Assembly (NCBI GenBank): GCA_036832975.1
Contig: DAITQM010000010.1
Location: 22,345 to 86,344, forward strand
DNA length: 64,000 bases
DNA from: DAITQM01 sp036832975
Lineage (GTDB): Bacteria > Pseudomonadota > Gammaproteobacteria > Xanthomonadales > Wenzhouxiangellaceae
Reading direction: 5' to 3'
The position numbers and the translations under genes are program-made. Every line of letters starts with the position of its first letter. The stretch's first letter is position 1. The notes below the pieces were generated by a model. That model had not been told where the DNA came from. It did not search any database and saw only the letters and a program-made list of their open reading frames with translations. Below are positions 6,995 to 14,382 of the stretch, one piece after another.

Positions 6995-7238
6995 GCTTAA
7001 GCTCGCGGTCCAGATCCTCAAAATCCACCGCGAACGAGTCCTTGCTCAGCCGCGCCAGCGCCAGCAGAAAATCGGTGCGGTCCATGCCGGCGATGTCGGC
7101 CGCTGCCTCCTGGGAGATGCGGCCTTGTTGATACCACTGTACCGCGGCGGCCAGGCGCAGCTCGTCGCCGAGTTCGTCCGGCGCGCAATGGAGCACGGAA
7201 TAGACCGTCTCGGGTAGTTCGACGTTGATGTGGGTCAT
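6987..7238 (-). CDS. UPF0175 family antitoxin-like protein
   Basis: An 83-residue protein from ATG 7238, chosen because AGGAG sits about 8 bp upstream; a longer frame starting in the mobile-element remnant at 7268 is less likely. It matches UPF0175 (PF03683): 'HCAPDELGDELRLAAAVQWY', then 'GRISQEAAADIAGMDRTDFL', a helix-turn-helix-like segment. Members usually lie directly upstream of DUF3368 PIN genes and are thought to act as DNA-binding antitoxins. Here the stop overlaps the damaged PIN gene. A partial MITE1 end (7254-7304) abuts its ribosome site. Family call firm; function by homology. Confidence 0.8.
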   Translation of the reverse strand: MTHINVELPETVYSVLHCAPDELGDELRLAAAVQWYQQGRISQEAAADIAGMDRTDFLLALARLSKDSFAVDFEDLDRELKRG

Positions 7239-7253
7239 GAGATCAGCTCCTAT

Positions 7254-7304
7254 ACCCAATTGTTGCATAGATTCCAGGAATTCTCGGTGAAGCTGGCGAC
7301 GGTC
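7254..7304 (-). mobile_element. MITE1 remnant (one end only)
   Basis: About 50 bp match the ACCCAATTGTTGCATAGATTC end of the 244-bp MITE1 copies and continue to 'AGCTGGCGA', where similarity stops. It lies directly upstream of the UPF0175 ribosome site, so it may influence that gene's leader. Confidence 0.75.
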
Positions 7305-7311
7305 AGTCGTT

Positions 7312-7512
7312 TCACTTCATCTCTTCGATGAGTGCGATATCCTTGCGCAGCAGATCGTTGACGATGTCGTTAAGCTCGACGTTCTTGCTCTTGGCCTTGT
7401 TGGTCAGGTAGTCGCGCACGTCGTCATCGAGGTAGATCGGCAGGTTCAGTCTGGCATTGGGCCGGTAGAACTTGCCGCGTTCGGCGTTGGAAAAGTCGTT
7501 TTCCTGTTTCAT
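7312..7512 (-). CDS. Ribbon-helix-helix type antitoxin-like protein
   Basis: A 66-residue protein from ATG 7512 (MKQENDFSNAERGKFYRPN). The body has a strand 'ARLNLPIYLDDDVRDYLT' followed by two helices ending 'NDIVNDLLRKDIALIEEMK', the layout of ribbon-helix-helix DNA-binding proteins, which often act as autoregulating antitoxins. No toxin partner lies beside it: the HicA gene downstream of it in the cluster has its own HicB. It may therefore be an orphan. Family assignment rests on pattern only. Confidence 0.6.
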   Translation of the reverse strand: MKQENDFSNAERGKFYRPNARLNLPIYLDDDVRDYLTNKAKSKNVELNDIVNDLLRKDIALIEEMK

Positions 7513-7612
7513 GGTGCGTTCTCGTAGTCTTTCAAGGTGCACTGTGCAGCCGCTGCTTTGCTTCCTCGTGCGAGACCACACAGTCTTCGCGGGCCGCCTG
7601 AAGTAGTTTTGG

Positions 7613-7837
7613 TCATTTGACCGCCCTGATAAACTCCTCCACCGTCATCCCCGCCGCACGGATTAGGGAGCGCAGCGTTCCCTTGGCGACTTCCTTATGA
7701 TCGGGCACTGAGAGCGTGGCGTTGTGATTGTCTTTGACCAGGATGATATGGCTGCCGCGCTGGCGTGCGACTTCCCAGCCGAACGATTCGAACGCCTTAA
7801 CGACCGTGCGGCCGCTTAGCGCGGGCAAGCTCGGCAT
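7613..7837 (-). CDS. hicA: HicA-type mRNA interferase toxin
   Basis: A 74-residue HicA/YcfA family protein. It has the dsRBD-like fold signature 'TVVKAFESFGWEVARQRGSH', with the catalytic His in G-S-H, then 'VPDHKEVAKGTLRSLIRAAG'. HicA cleaves mRNA when free of HicB. Its ATG overlaps the HicB stop by one base (TGATG), so the antitoxin gene comes first, which is less common than hicA-hicB but well known. The length is normal (about 60-80) and all visible motif residues are present, so it is probably functional. Confidence 0.88.
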   Translation of the reverse strand: MPSLPALSGRTVVKAFESFGWEVARQRGSHIILVKDNHNATLSVPDHKEVAKGTLRSLIRAAGMTVEEFIRAVK

Positions 7838-8043
7838 CAGACCGCCACATCCAGTTGGCGGGTCTCGACGGTCAACGGCAAGCCTTTTTCTGCTCGCACT
7901 TCCAGGCACAACTGAATCGCTTCCTGAATATTGGCGATGGCCTCGTCCTTGGTCTGGCCCTGGCTCACACAGCCCGGGATAGACGGGCACTCGGTGATCC
8001 AGGCGCCGTCTTCGTCGCGGTCCACGGTGATGGTGAATTGCAT
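7837..8043 (-). CDS. hicB: HicB-type antitoxin
   Basis: A 68-residue HicB family protein. 'QFTITVDRDEDGAWITECPS' followed by 'IPGCVSQGQTKDEAIANIQE' is the typical partial RNase H-like HicB domain that binds and inhibits HicA. No C-terminal DNA-binding domain is present, so autoregulation would need the complex or another factor. ATG 8043 has GAGGA about 9 bp upstream. It forms a two-gene operon with the toxin gene. Confidence 0.88.
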   Translation of the reverse strand: MQFTITVDRDEDGAWITECPSIPGCVSQGQTKDEAIANIQEAIQLCLEVRAEKGLPLTVETRQLDVAV

Positions 8044-8484
8044 ACGGTGGTTCCTCGAAAAACAAAATCGCTTCGTTGTTCCAGTGCACTAGTATAGCGG
8101 GCACGGCCTCTCATCGTTGAGCGGTTCTTGCTCGCGGTCCTGCGGCTATCGCGCCGTGTGGCTTTGGGTCCGCTGCACCATGCGCTTGGCCTGGTGCTTC
8201 AAAATCAGACCGTCCAGGAACTCCACGGCCGTCTCCCGTTTCGTCCTCGTCAAACTGCCGCTGCGCCCCCTCTGTCAGGGTGGTTATCGCCTTGACAGGG
8301 GAGCTGATGATCGCATCACCTGTCCCAGGTTTCCACCGCCAACCCCGGTTGAGACCCGAAGCATCTCAATTTCAGCCGTTGCCGGCTTCTGGACGGTATC
8401 CTCGGCTGTTATCATGTCGCCGTTGCCGGTGTGGCACGGCGGCGGCGGGGCGGTGTGGTCTCGGGGTGGGAGTACGGAGGGGTT
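8044..8484. other. Intergenic stretch with a possible gene remnant (8146-8265, minus)
   Basis: No intact gene is supported. On the minus strand a start-less open stretch ending at a TAG (8148-8146) reads 'RETAVEFLDGLILKHQAKRM' then VQRTQSHTAR, which looks like a decayed small protein. The rest, about 8270-8470, is GC-rich and presumably holds the hicBA and rlmI promoters; no convincing -35/-10 pair was identified. Confidence 0.4.
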
Positions 8485-9690
8485 ATGAGCAATGAACAGC
8501 GGCCGGGGTTGCGGCTCAAACCGAAGGAACACAAGCGCCTCGCTGCCGGTCATCCGTGGGTGTACAGCAACGAGGTCGATAACGCGGCCTCGCCGCTCAA
8601 AGGGTTTGCCCCCGGCGCTCTGGTGACCCTCGAGCGTTCCGACGGGACGCCGCTCGGCGTGGCTTATGTCAATCCGCATTCATTGATCGCCGCCCGGTTG
8701 TTGAGCCGCCAGGCGGAGCGGCCGATCGACGCGGCGTTTTTTGTCGAACGTCTGCGCCAGGCGCTGGTGCTGCGCCGGCGGTTTTTCCACGAGCCGTATT
8801 ACCGGCTGGTGTTCGGCGAAAGCGATGGGTTGCCGGGCCTGGTGGTCGATCGGTACGACGATATCCTCGTCGCCCAGGCGTTGAGCGCCGGCATCGATGT
8901 GCTCAAGCCGGTGATCGAGGAGGCGTTGGCGGCGGTGTTCGAGCCGCGCGGGCTTTTATGGCGCAACGACGTGGCGGTCCGCGAGTTGGAGGGATTGGAA
9001 CGCGAAGTGTTGACCGGCTTCGGCGACGTGCCTGAGGAGATCGAGGTTCAGGAGGCGGGGTTGAGTTTCGCCGTCGATCCGCGGCACGGGCAGAAAACCG
9101 GCTGGTTTTTCGATCAAACGGTCAACCGCCAGCGCTTGTTGCCGTGGCTGCGCGACGGCCGGGTGCTGGATCTGTACAGCTATCTCGGCGCCTGGAGCAT
9201 CCAGGCGTTGCGCGCCGGGGCGCGCGCTGCGGTCGCCGTCGAGAGTTCGCCCGATGCGGCGGAGCGGATCCGGGCGAACGCCGAACGCAACCGCGTCGCC
9301 GATCGCCTGAACGTCGCGGCGGTCGATGTCGATGAGTATTTCGACGCGGCCCGTAAGACGCGCGAGCGCTTCGATGCGGTGATCGTCGATCCCCCGGCGC
9401 TGGTCAAAAAAGCGCGTGACAAGAAAGCCGGATTGGCGGCGTACCGGCGGATCAATCAGGCAGCGCTGCCGCTCGTCAAGTTGGGCGGTTTGCTGGCCAG
9501 CTTTTCGTGTTCGGCGCACGTTCTGACGGAAGATTTGCTGGCCGTGATCAATCAGGCGGCGCGCCACGTCGATCGCGAAATCCAGGTGCTGATGCCGCTC
9601 GCCGCCGGACCGGACCATCCACGCCACCCGCTGATTGCGGAAACCGGGTATCTGAAAGGTTTTTTACTGCGCGTGCTGCCGGCACGCTGA
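8485..9690 (+). CDS. rlmI: 23S rRNA m5C methyltransferase, RlmI family
   Basis: A 401-residue class I SAM-dependent rRNA methyltransferase. The N-terminal PUA domain starts 'RLKPKEHKRLAAGHPWVYSN'. The middle domain carries the family hallmark 'DPRHGQKTGWFFDQ'. The Rossmann part has the SAM loop 'VLDLYSYLGAWSIQALRAGA', then 'VDPPAL' and 'FSCSAHV' with the catalytic-type Cys. RlmI methylates C1962 of 23S rRNA in E. coli (396 residues). ATG 8485 follows GGAGG by 4 bp. It is the first gene of a plus-strand run (rlmI, lgt, thyA, folA, phosphoesterase) with gaps of 16 bp or overlaps. Exact modified base by homology. Confidence 0.87.
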   Translation: MSNEQRPGLRLKPKEHKRLAAGHPWVYSNEVDNAASPLKGFAPGALVTLERSDGTPLGVAYVNPHSLIAARLLSRQAERPIDAAFFVERLRQALVLRRRFFHEPYYRLVFGESDGLPGLVVDRYDDILVAQALSAGIDVLKPVIEEALAAVFEPRGLLWRNDVAVRELEGLEREVLTGFGDVPEEIEVQEAGLSFAVDPRHGQKTGWFFDQTVNRQRLLPWLRDGRVLDLYSYLGAWSIQALRAGARAAVAVESSPDAAERIRANAERNRVADRLNVAAVDVDEYFDAARKTRERFDAVIVDPPALVKKARDKKAGLAAYRRINQAALPLVKLGGLLASFSCSAHVLTEDLLAVINQAARHVDREIQVLMPLAAGPDHPRHPLIAETGYLKGFLLRVLPAR

Positions 9691-9706
9691 ACGGGAACTC
9701 AGAAAA

Positions 9707-10567
9707 ATGACTGAAGGATTGCCTTATCTCGTCGATTTCGATCCGCTTGCGCTGCGCCTCGGGCCACTCGCCGTGCACTGGTACGGCGTGATGTACCTGC
9801 TGGCTTTCGCTGCGTTCTGGTGGCTCGGCCGGCGGCGCGCGGCGCGCGGCCTTGGGCCGCTCAAGCCACCGGAGGTCGAGGATCTATTGTTTTATTGCGT
9901 GCTCGGCGTGATCCTCGGTGGCCGTCTGGGTTACATGTTGTTTTATGGCTGGGCGCAACTTGTTGCCGATCCTTTGAGTTTATTTCGCATTTGGGAAGGC
10001 GGCATGTCGTTCCACGGCGGGTTGCTCGGCGTGATCGCGGCGATGGCGTGGTATGGCCGCCGGCACGGTGCCGGGTTCTGGCCGATCGCCGATTTCGTCG
10101 CGCCGCTGGTGCCGATCGGGCTGATGTTCGGCCGGCTCGGCAATTTCATCAACGGCGAGCTGTGGGGGCGGTTGACCGACGCTCCGTGGGGCATGATTTT
10201 TCCGTCCGCCATCGAGCCGTCGATCGCCGATCGCGCTCAGTTGTTGTCGTTGTATGCGGCGGGGGCGCTGAACGACCAGGCCCGGCATCCTTCGCCGTTG
10301 TATCAGGCTTCGCTCGAAGGCCTGTTGCTGTTCGTGCTGCTTTACGGATATTCGCGCCGGCCGCGGCGGAAGATGGCGGTCTCCGGCTGGTTCCTGACCG
10401 GCTATGCGACGTTGCGGATGTTCGCCGAGCTGTACCGCGTGCCCGATGCCCATATCGGCTATCTGGCGTTCGATTGGCTGACGATGGGGCAGGTGCTGTC
10501 GCTGCCGATGCTCGTCGCCGGCCTGGTGCTGCTTTATTTGTCGCGCTCGCAGCCGGTGGCGGGATGA
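9707..10567 (+). CDS. lgt: Prolipoprotein diacylglyceryl transferase
   Basis: A 286-residue inner-membrane enzyme that transfers diacylglycerol from phosphatidylglycerol to the lipobox Cys of prolipoproteins, the first step of lipoprotein maturation. Visible signatures are 'WYGVMYLLAF', 'MSFHGGLLGV' (conserved His) and the Lgt motif 'GRLGNFINGELWGR'. Several hydrophobic segments are present, as expected for seven membrane helices. Length is normal (E. coli 291). Its TGA overlaps the thyA ATG (ATGA), the usual lgt-thyA pairing in gammaproteobacteria. Confidence 0.95.
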   Translation: MTEGLPYLVDFDPLALRLGPLAVHWYGVMYLLAFAAFWWLGRRRAARGLGPLKPPEVEDLLFYCVLGVILGGRLGYMLFYGWAQLVADPLSLFRIWEGGMSFHGGLLGVIAAMAWYGRRHGAGFWPIADFVAPLVPIGLMFGRLGNFINGELWGRLTDAPWGMIFPSAIEPSIADRAQLLSLYAAGALNDQARHPSPLYQASLEGLLLFVLLYGYSRRPRRKMAVSGWFLTGYATLRMFAELYRVPDAHIGYLAFDWLTMGQVLSLPMLVAGLVLLYLSRSQPVAG

Positions 10568-11397
10568 AAGCGTATCTCGATTTGTTACGCGAGGTCAGGC
10601 AACAGACGGCGCGCCGCGAGGATCGCACCGGGACCGGCACCTTGGGGGTTTTCGGGCGCCAGTTGCGCTTCGACTTGGCGGCCGCTTTCCCGCTGTTGAC
10701 GACGAAGAAGCTCCACTGGCCGGCGATCGTCCACGAGCTTTTATGGTTTATCCGTGGCGGCCGCAACCTGGCTTATTTGCACCGCCGGGGGATCACGATC
10801 TGGGACGAATGGGCAACGCCCGACGGCGAACTCGGACCGATCTACGGGGCGCAGTGGCGCGCCTGGCCGCTTTCCGGCGGCGGTGCGGCCGATCAGTTGG
10901 CGGCGGTGATCGACAGTCTCAAAACCCGGCCGATGTCGCGCCGCCACCTGGTCAGCGCGTGGAACGTGGCGGATTTGCCCGACGAGACGCTATCGCCGCA
11001 GGACAACGTGCGCGCCGGGCGGATGGCGCTGGCGCCGTGCCACGCGCTGTTCCAGTTTTACGTCGCCGAGGGGCGTTTGAGTTGCCAGGTCTATCAGCGC
11101 AGCGCCGACGTCTTTCTCGGCCTGCCGTTTAACATCGCTTCGTATTCGCTGTTGACGTTGATGGTCGCCCAGGTCTGCGGCTTTGCGCCCGGCGAATTGG
11201 TCCACACGCTCGGCGATGCTCATCTTTATCTGAACCATTTGGCGCAGGCGGATGAGCAGCTCGCCCGTTCGCCTTCGCCCTTGCCGCGGCTCGAGCTGAA
11301 CCCGGGGGTCACGGATCTGGCGGCGTTCGTTTACGACGATATCCACCTCATCGATTACCGCCCGCAGCCGGCGATCAAGGCGCCGATCGCCGTTTAG
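10564..11397 (+). CDS. thyA: Thymidylate synthase
   Basis: A 277-residue thymidylate synthase making dTMP from dUMP with methylene-tetrahydrofolate. The start overlaps the lgt stop (ATGA at 10564-10567). Signatures are 'REDRTGTGTLGVFGRQLRFD', 'TKKLHWPAIVHELLWFIRG', catalytic Cys near residue 159 in 'ALAPCHALFQFYV', and 'LGDAHLYLNH'. The segment between residues 110 and 150 includes 'RRHLVSAWNVADLP'. It is slightly longer than E. coli ThyA (264). folA follows after 2 bp and regenerates the folate oxidised here. Confidence 0.96.
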   Translation: MKAYLDLLREVRQQTARREDRTGTGTLGVFGRQLRFDLAAAFPLLTTKKLHWPAIVHELLWFIRGGRNLAYLHRRGITIWDEWATPDGELGPIYGAQWRAWPLSGGGAADQLAAVIDSLKTRPMSRRHLVSAWNVADLPDETLSPQDNVRAGRMALAPCHALFQFYVAEGRLSCQVYQRSADVFLGLPFNIASYSLLTLMVAQVCGFAPGELVHTLGDAHLYLNHLAQADEQLARSPSPLPRLELNPGVTDLAAFVYDDIHLIDYRPQPAIKAPIAV

Positions 11398-11399
11398 CC

Positions 11400-11939
11400 A
11401 TGATGTCCGAGCCGCATCCGGCGCCGAGCACGCGCCGTGCACCGCGGATCACGCTGGTCGCGGCGCTCGCCGCCAATGGCGTGATCGGGGCCGGCGGCCG
11501 GATGCCGTGGCATCTGCCGGCCGATCTTCGGCATTTCAAGGCAGTGACGATGGGCCATCCGCTGGTGATGGGGCGCAAGACCGCCGAAGCGCTCGGCCGG
11601 CCGCTGGCCGGCCGCGATAATCTCGTGCTGACGCGCCACTCGGCGTCGTTGCCGGGCGGTTTTGAGCCGGTGCCGTCTTTGGCGGTGGCCTTGCAACGGG
11701 CTGCGACCTTGCCCGGCGGCGATGAGATCATGGTGATCGGCGGCGGTGAAATTTATCGCCTGGTGCTACCGCTTGCCGCGCGCCTGGTGTTGACGCTGAT
11801 CGACGCGCGGATTGCCGGCGACACGTATTTTCCACCCTGGTCGGAGAGCGAGTGGCGCGAAGTGTCGTCGGTCGAGCGCCCGGCCGACGCCGAGCAGCCG
11901 TGGAATTTGCGTTTCGTGACCTACGAGCGGCGGCAATGA
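11400..11939 (+). CDS. folA: Dihydrofolate reductase
   Basis: A 179-residue enzyme reducing dihydrofolate to tetrahydrofolate with NADPH. After a short extension (about 15 residues) the body shows 'ITLVAALAANGVIGAGGRMP', then 'WHLPADLRHFK' with the substrate-binding Asp, 'VMGRKTAEALG' and 'VIGGGEIYRLVLP' for NADPH. ATG 11400 was used; ATG 11403 is equally possible. It is directly downstream of thyA, so the thymidylate cycle is co-expressed. The stop overlaps the next start by ATGA. Confidence 0.95.
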   Translation: MMSEPHPAPSTRRAPRITLVAALAANGVIGAGGRMPWHLPADLRHFKAVTMGHPLVMGRKTAEALGRPLAGRDNLVLTRHSASLPGGFEPVPSLAVALQRAATLPGGDEIMVIGGGEIYRLVLPLAARLVLTLIDARIAGDTYFPPWSESEWREVSSVERPADAEQPWNLRFVTYERRQ

Positions 11940-13282
11940 GCCGGCCCCTGCGATTCGGGCTCTGGCTGACGGCGATCGCGCTCGTTCTGGGGATCGCCGG
12001 CCGGCAGTTGCAGATCGAAAGCGACAGCCGCGTGACCGGCGATCTCGGGCCGTGGCTGCAACAGCGCGCCGATCACCAGATCGCGATCCAGTGGCACAGC
12101 GCCGAGGCGCGGCGCGGCACGGTCGAACTCGAGCCGGCGGCCGGTGGTGAAGCGCTGCACTTGGCGGAAACCAGCAGCGGAACCGGGCACCGTATCGTGA
12201 CCTCGGGTCTGCCGCCCCGCAGTCATTGGCGCTATCGCCTGGACGGCGGGGCGACCCCGGCGGGTGCGTTCTTTACGCCGCCGGCAAAGGGCGATCCGGC
12301 GCCGCTGCGCTTGTGGGTGTTGGGCGACGCCGGTGTCGATTCGCCGCTCGCCCGTAAAGTCCGTGCCGCGGCGCAGCGCTGGTTCGCCGGCCGTCCAGCG
12401 GCCGGCCGGCCCATCATCGATCTTTTGCTGACCACTGGCGACAACGCCTATCCCTCCGGCCGTTTTAGCGATTTCCGCGATGCCGTGTTCACGCCGCTGG
12501 CCGCGGTGCTGGCGGCGACACCATATTGGCCGGTCCCGGGCAACCACGACCTTCGGCGGCGGGCGTTCTTTCGCCTGTTCGAGTTTCCGGCAAACGGCGA
12601 GGCGGGGGGTGTCCCCTCCGGCGGCGAAGCCTATTACGCTTTCGATTACGGCCCGTTGCACGTTGTCGTGCTCGATTCCGAATCGAGCCTCGGCCGATGG
12701 GAGCGCCGGAAAATGCGCGACTGGCTGGCCCGCGATCTGGCCGCCGATCGCCAACGCTGGACGATCGTCGTCTTTCATCATCCGCCGTACAGCCGCGGCC
12801 ATCACGATTCCGATCGGGCCGGCGGCCGTGATTGGCGGATGCAAGTGATGCGCGAAACCTTTTTGCCGGTGATCGACGACAGCGGCGTCGATCTGGTGCT
12901 GGCCGGGCACAGTCATGTCTATGAGCGCAGCCATCTGCTCGCCGGCCATTACGGCACGTCCGAGACTCTGGCGCCGGCAATGATCGTACAACGAGGCCAG
13001 GGGCCGGGCGACCGGTTCGAACGCGCGCCGCACTGCCAGACCCGCTGCGGCGTGGTCTATGTCGTCCTTGGCAATTCGGCGAAAGTCGACGGCGGTCCGC
13101 TCGACCATCCGGCGATGGCGGCGGTCAGCGCGCGCGGCGGGTCGCTGGCGATCGAAATCGAGGCCGCTTGCCTGAACGCCTACCTGATCGGCGAAGACGG
13201 CGCCATCGACGATCGCTTCACGCTGGTCAAGCACAGCAACGGGACGGACGGCACCTGTCAGCCCGGTCCGCCGGGCACCTGA
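11936..13282 (+). CDS. Secreted calcineurin-like metallophosphoesterase
   Basis: A 448-residue protein resembling purple acid phosphatases. An N-terminal signal or anchor segment, 'FGLWLTAIALVLGIAG', is followed by a fibronectin-III-like region (about 40-110) and a metallophosphoesterase domain. The metal ligands are visible in 'LGDAGVD', 'TTGDNAYP', 'PGNHDLRRR', 'VVFHHPPYSRGHH' and 'GHSHVYERS'. It likely hydrolyses phosphomonoesters outside the cytoplasm; the substrate is unknown. It is translationally coupled to folA (ATGA), although no pathway link is obvious. Its last 25 bp overlap the 3' end of apaH on the opposite strand. Confidence 0.8.
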   Translation: MSRPLRFGLWLTAIALVLGIAGRQLQIESDSRVTGDLGPWLQQRADHQIAIQWHSAEARRGTVELEPAAGGEALHLAETSSGTGHRIVTSGLPPRSHWRYRLDGGATPAGAFFTPPAKGDPAPLRLWVLGDAGVDSPLARKVRAAAQRWFAGRPAAGRPIIDLLLTTGDNAYPSGRFSDFRDAVFTPLAAVLAATPYWPVPGNHDLRRRAFFRLFEFPANGEAGGVPSGGEAYYAFDYGPLHVVVLDSESSLGRWERRKMRDWLARDLAADRQRWTIVVFHHPPYSRGHHDSDRAGGRDWRMQVMRETFLPVIDDSGVDLVLAGHSHVYERSHLLAGHYGTSETLAPAMIVQRGQGPGDRFERAPHCQTRCGVVYVVLGNSAKVDGGPLDHPAMAAVSARGGSLAIEIEAACLNAYLIGEDGAIDDRFTLVKHSNGTDGTCQPGPPGT

Positions 13283-14073
13283 AAAAGCTGAAATTGCTGT
13301 CCCAGCCGGATCGCGCTCAACGGTCCGCCCCAGACACAACCGGAATCGAGACATAACGCCTGGCGGCCGAAGTATAGGCCGAGCGCCGACCAGTGGCCGA
13401 AGATGATCGTGTAGTCAAAACTCCGTCGCGGCGCTTCGTACCAGGGCATCAAATGCGGCGGCTGCGAACCCGGCGGGCCCTTCTCGTCGAAATCGAGGTG
13501 GCCGTCGGCATCGCAGTAGCGCATACGGGTCAGGGCGTTGACGATGGTGCGCATCTCGCGTCCCCAACTCAGGCCCGGCGCCCAGCGCCGCGGGCGGTCG
13601 CCGTACATCTGGCGCAGCAATTGCATCCGCCGCTGACCGCGCAGGCCGTTCTCGACGCGCGCTGCGAGTTTGATCGCCCGCGACAGAGGCCAGCCCGGCG
13701 GCAGGCCGGCATGGATCATAGCGATGCGCTCGGCCTCGTCGACATGGGTCAGCGGGCTGCGGCACAGCCAGTCGATCAACTCCATGCCGTCCGGAGCTTC
13801 GAGGATCGCGGCGAATTCGCGGTTCGCCGTCGGCCGCTCCATGTGGCGCGCCGCTTCGGCGAGCAGGTGCATGTCGTGGTTGCCGAGCACGACGATGAGT
13901 TTCGGTCCCAGCGACCGCACCAGGCGCAGAACTTCGAGCGAGCGGCCGCCGCGGTTGACCAGGTCGCCGACGAACCACATCGTGTCGGTGGTCGGGTCGG
14001 GATTCAACTTGTCCAGAAGACGCCCGAGCGCGCTGTAGCAGCCCTGCACGTCGCCGATCACGTAAGTGCTCAA
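13258..14073 (-). CDS. apaH: Diadenosine tetraphosphatase, symmetrical
   Basis: A 271-residue ApaH, which splits Ap4A into two ADP and also removes Np4 caps from RNA in E. coli. Metal-binding signatures are 'YVIGDVQGCYSALGRLLD', 'WFVGDLVNRGGRSLEVL', 'VVLGNHDMHLLA' and a late His in 'IFGHWSALGL'. Length matches the family (E. coli 280). It lies downstream of rsmA, as in many gammaproteobacteria, but the usual apaG between them is missing and a 244-bp MITE1 sits there. The 3' end overlaps the convergent phosphoesterase gene by 25 bp. Confidence 0.93.
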   Translation of the reverse strand: MSTYVIGDVQGCYSALGRLLDKLNPDPTTDTMWFVGDLVNRGGRSLEVLRLVRSLGPKLIVVLGNHDMHLLAEAARHMERPTANREFAAILEAPDGMELIDWLCRSPLTHVDEAERIAMIHAGLPPGWPLSRAIKLAARVENGLRGQRRMQLLRQMYGDRPRRWAPGLSWGREMRTIVNALTRMRYCDADGHLDFDEKGPPGSQPPHLMPWYEAPRRSFDYTIIFGHWSALGLYFGRQALCLDSGCVWGGPLSAIRLGQQFQLFQVPGGPG

Positions 14074-14138
14074 TGGGGGTCCCCCGCGTGGATGGGTGAC
14101 GAATCGTTCTCAATTATGAACGAATCAGCGGAGGGTGT
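14074..14138. other. Short leader between MITE1 and apaH
   Basis: About 65 bp hold the region just upstream of apaH. It includes an inverted pair, 'GATTCGTT'-type sequences around 14098-14126 (GAATCGTTCtcaattatGAACGAATC is nearly palindromic). No clear ribosome site is visible beyond the weak purine run before apaH. Confidence 0.35.
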
Positions 14139-14382
14139 ACCCAATTGTTGCATAGATTCCCGGAATTCTCGGTCAAGCTGGCGAGTGCAGCTTGTCCGAT
14201 TCTCCGAAGAACCGTAGTAATTCTACGGTTCGAGGGGAAGCGGACAAGATGTGCCGCCAGCTTGGGCGAGAAACCGGGCGCGTCACCTTAGGTGAATTCG
14301 ATTTTCCTGCTAATAGCGACATAACTATATGATTTCACAGTGCATTTGATGAAGTAGAGCAAAATTTATGCAACTATTGGGT
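14139..14382 (+). mobile_element. MITE1 copy A
   Basis: A 244-bp element with terminal inverted repeats: left ACCCAATTGTTGCATAGATT, right (reverse complement) ACCCAATAGTTGCATAAATT. Its centre is a long imperfect palindrome around GAACCGTAG-taatt-CTACGGTTC (14209-14231), with outer arms AAGCTGGC/GCCAGCTT and CTTGTCCG/CGGACAAG. No coding sequence, so it is non-autonomous. Near-identical copies lie at 26115 and 53097. No target duplication could be defined. Its right end contributes the last codons of rsmA. Confidence 0.85.

Noticed and set aside
9820..10563. Long in-frame extension upstream of thyA across lgt
   Set aside because: It is the shadow of lgt in another frame. The thyA start at 10564 fits the family N-terminus and the ATGA overlap.
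11921..13354. Long minus-strand open frame across the metallophosphoesterase
   Set aside because: GC-rich antisense frame with Arg/Ala-rich composition and no family match; the plus-strand product has all catalytic motifs.
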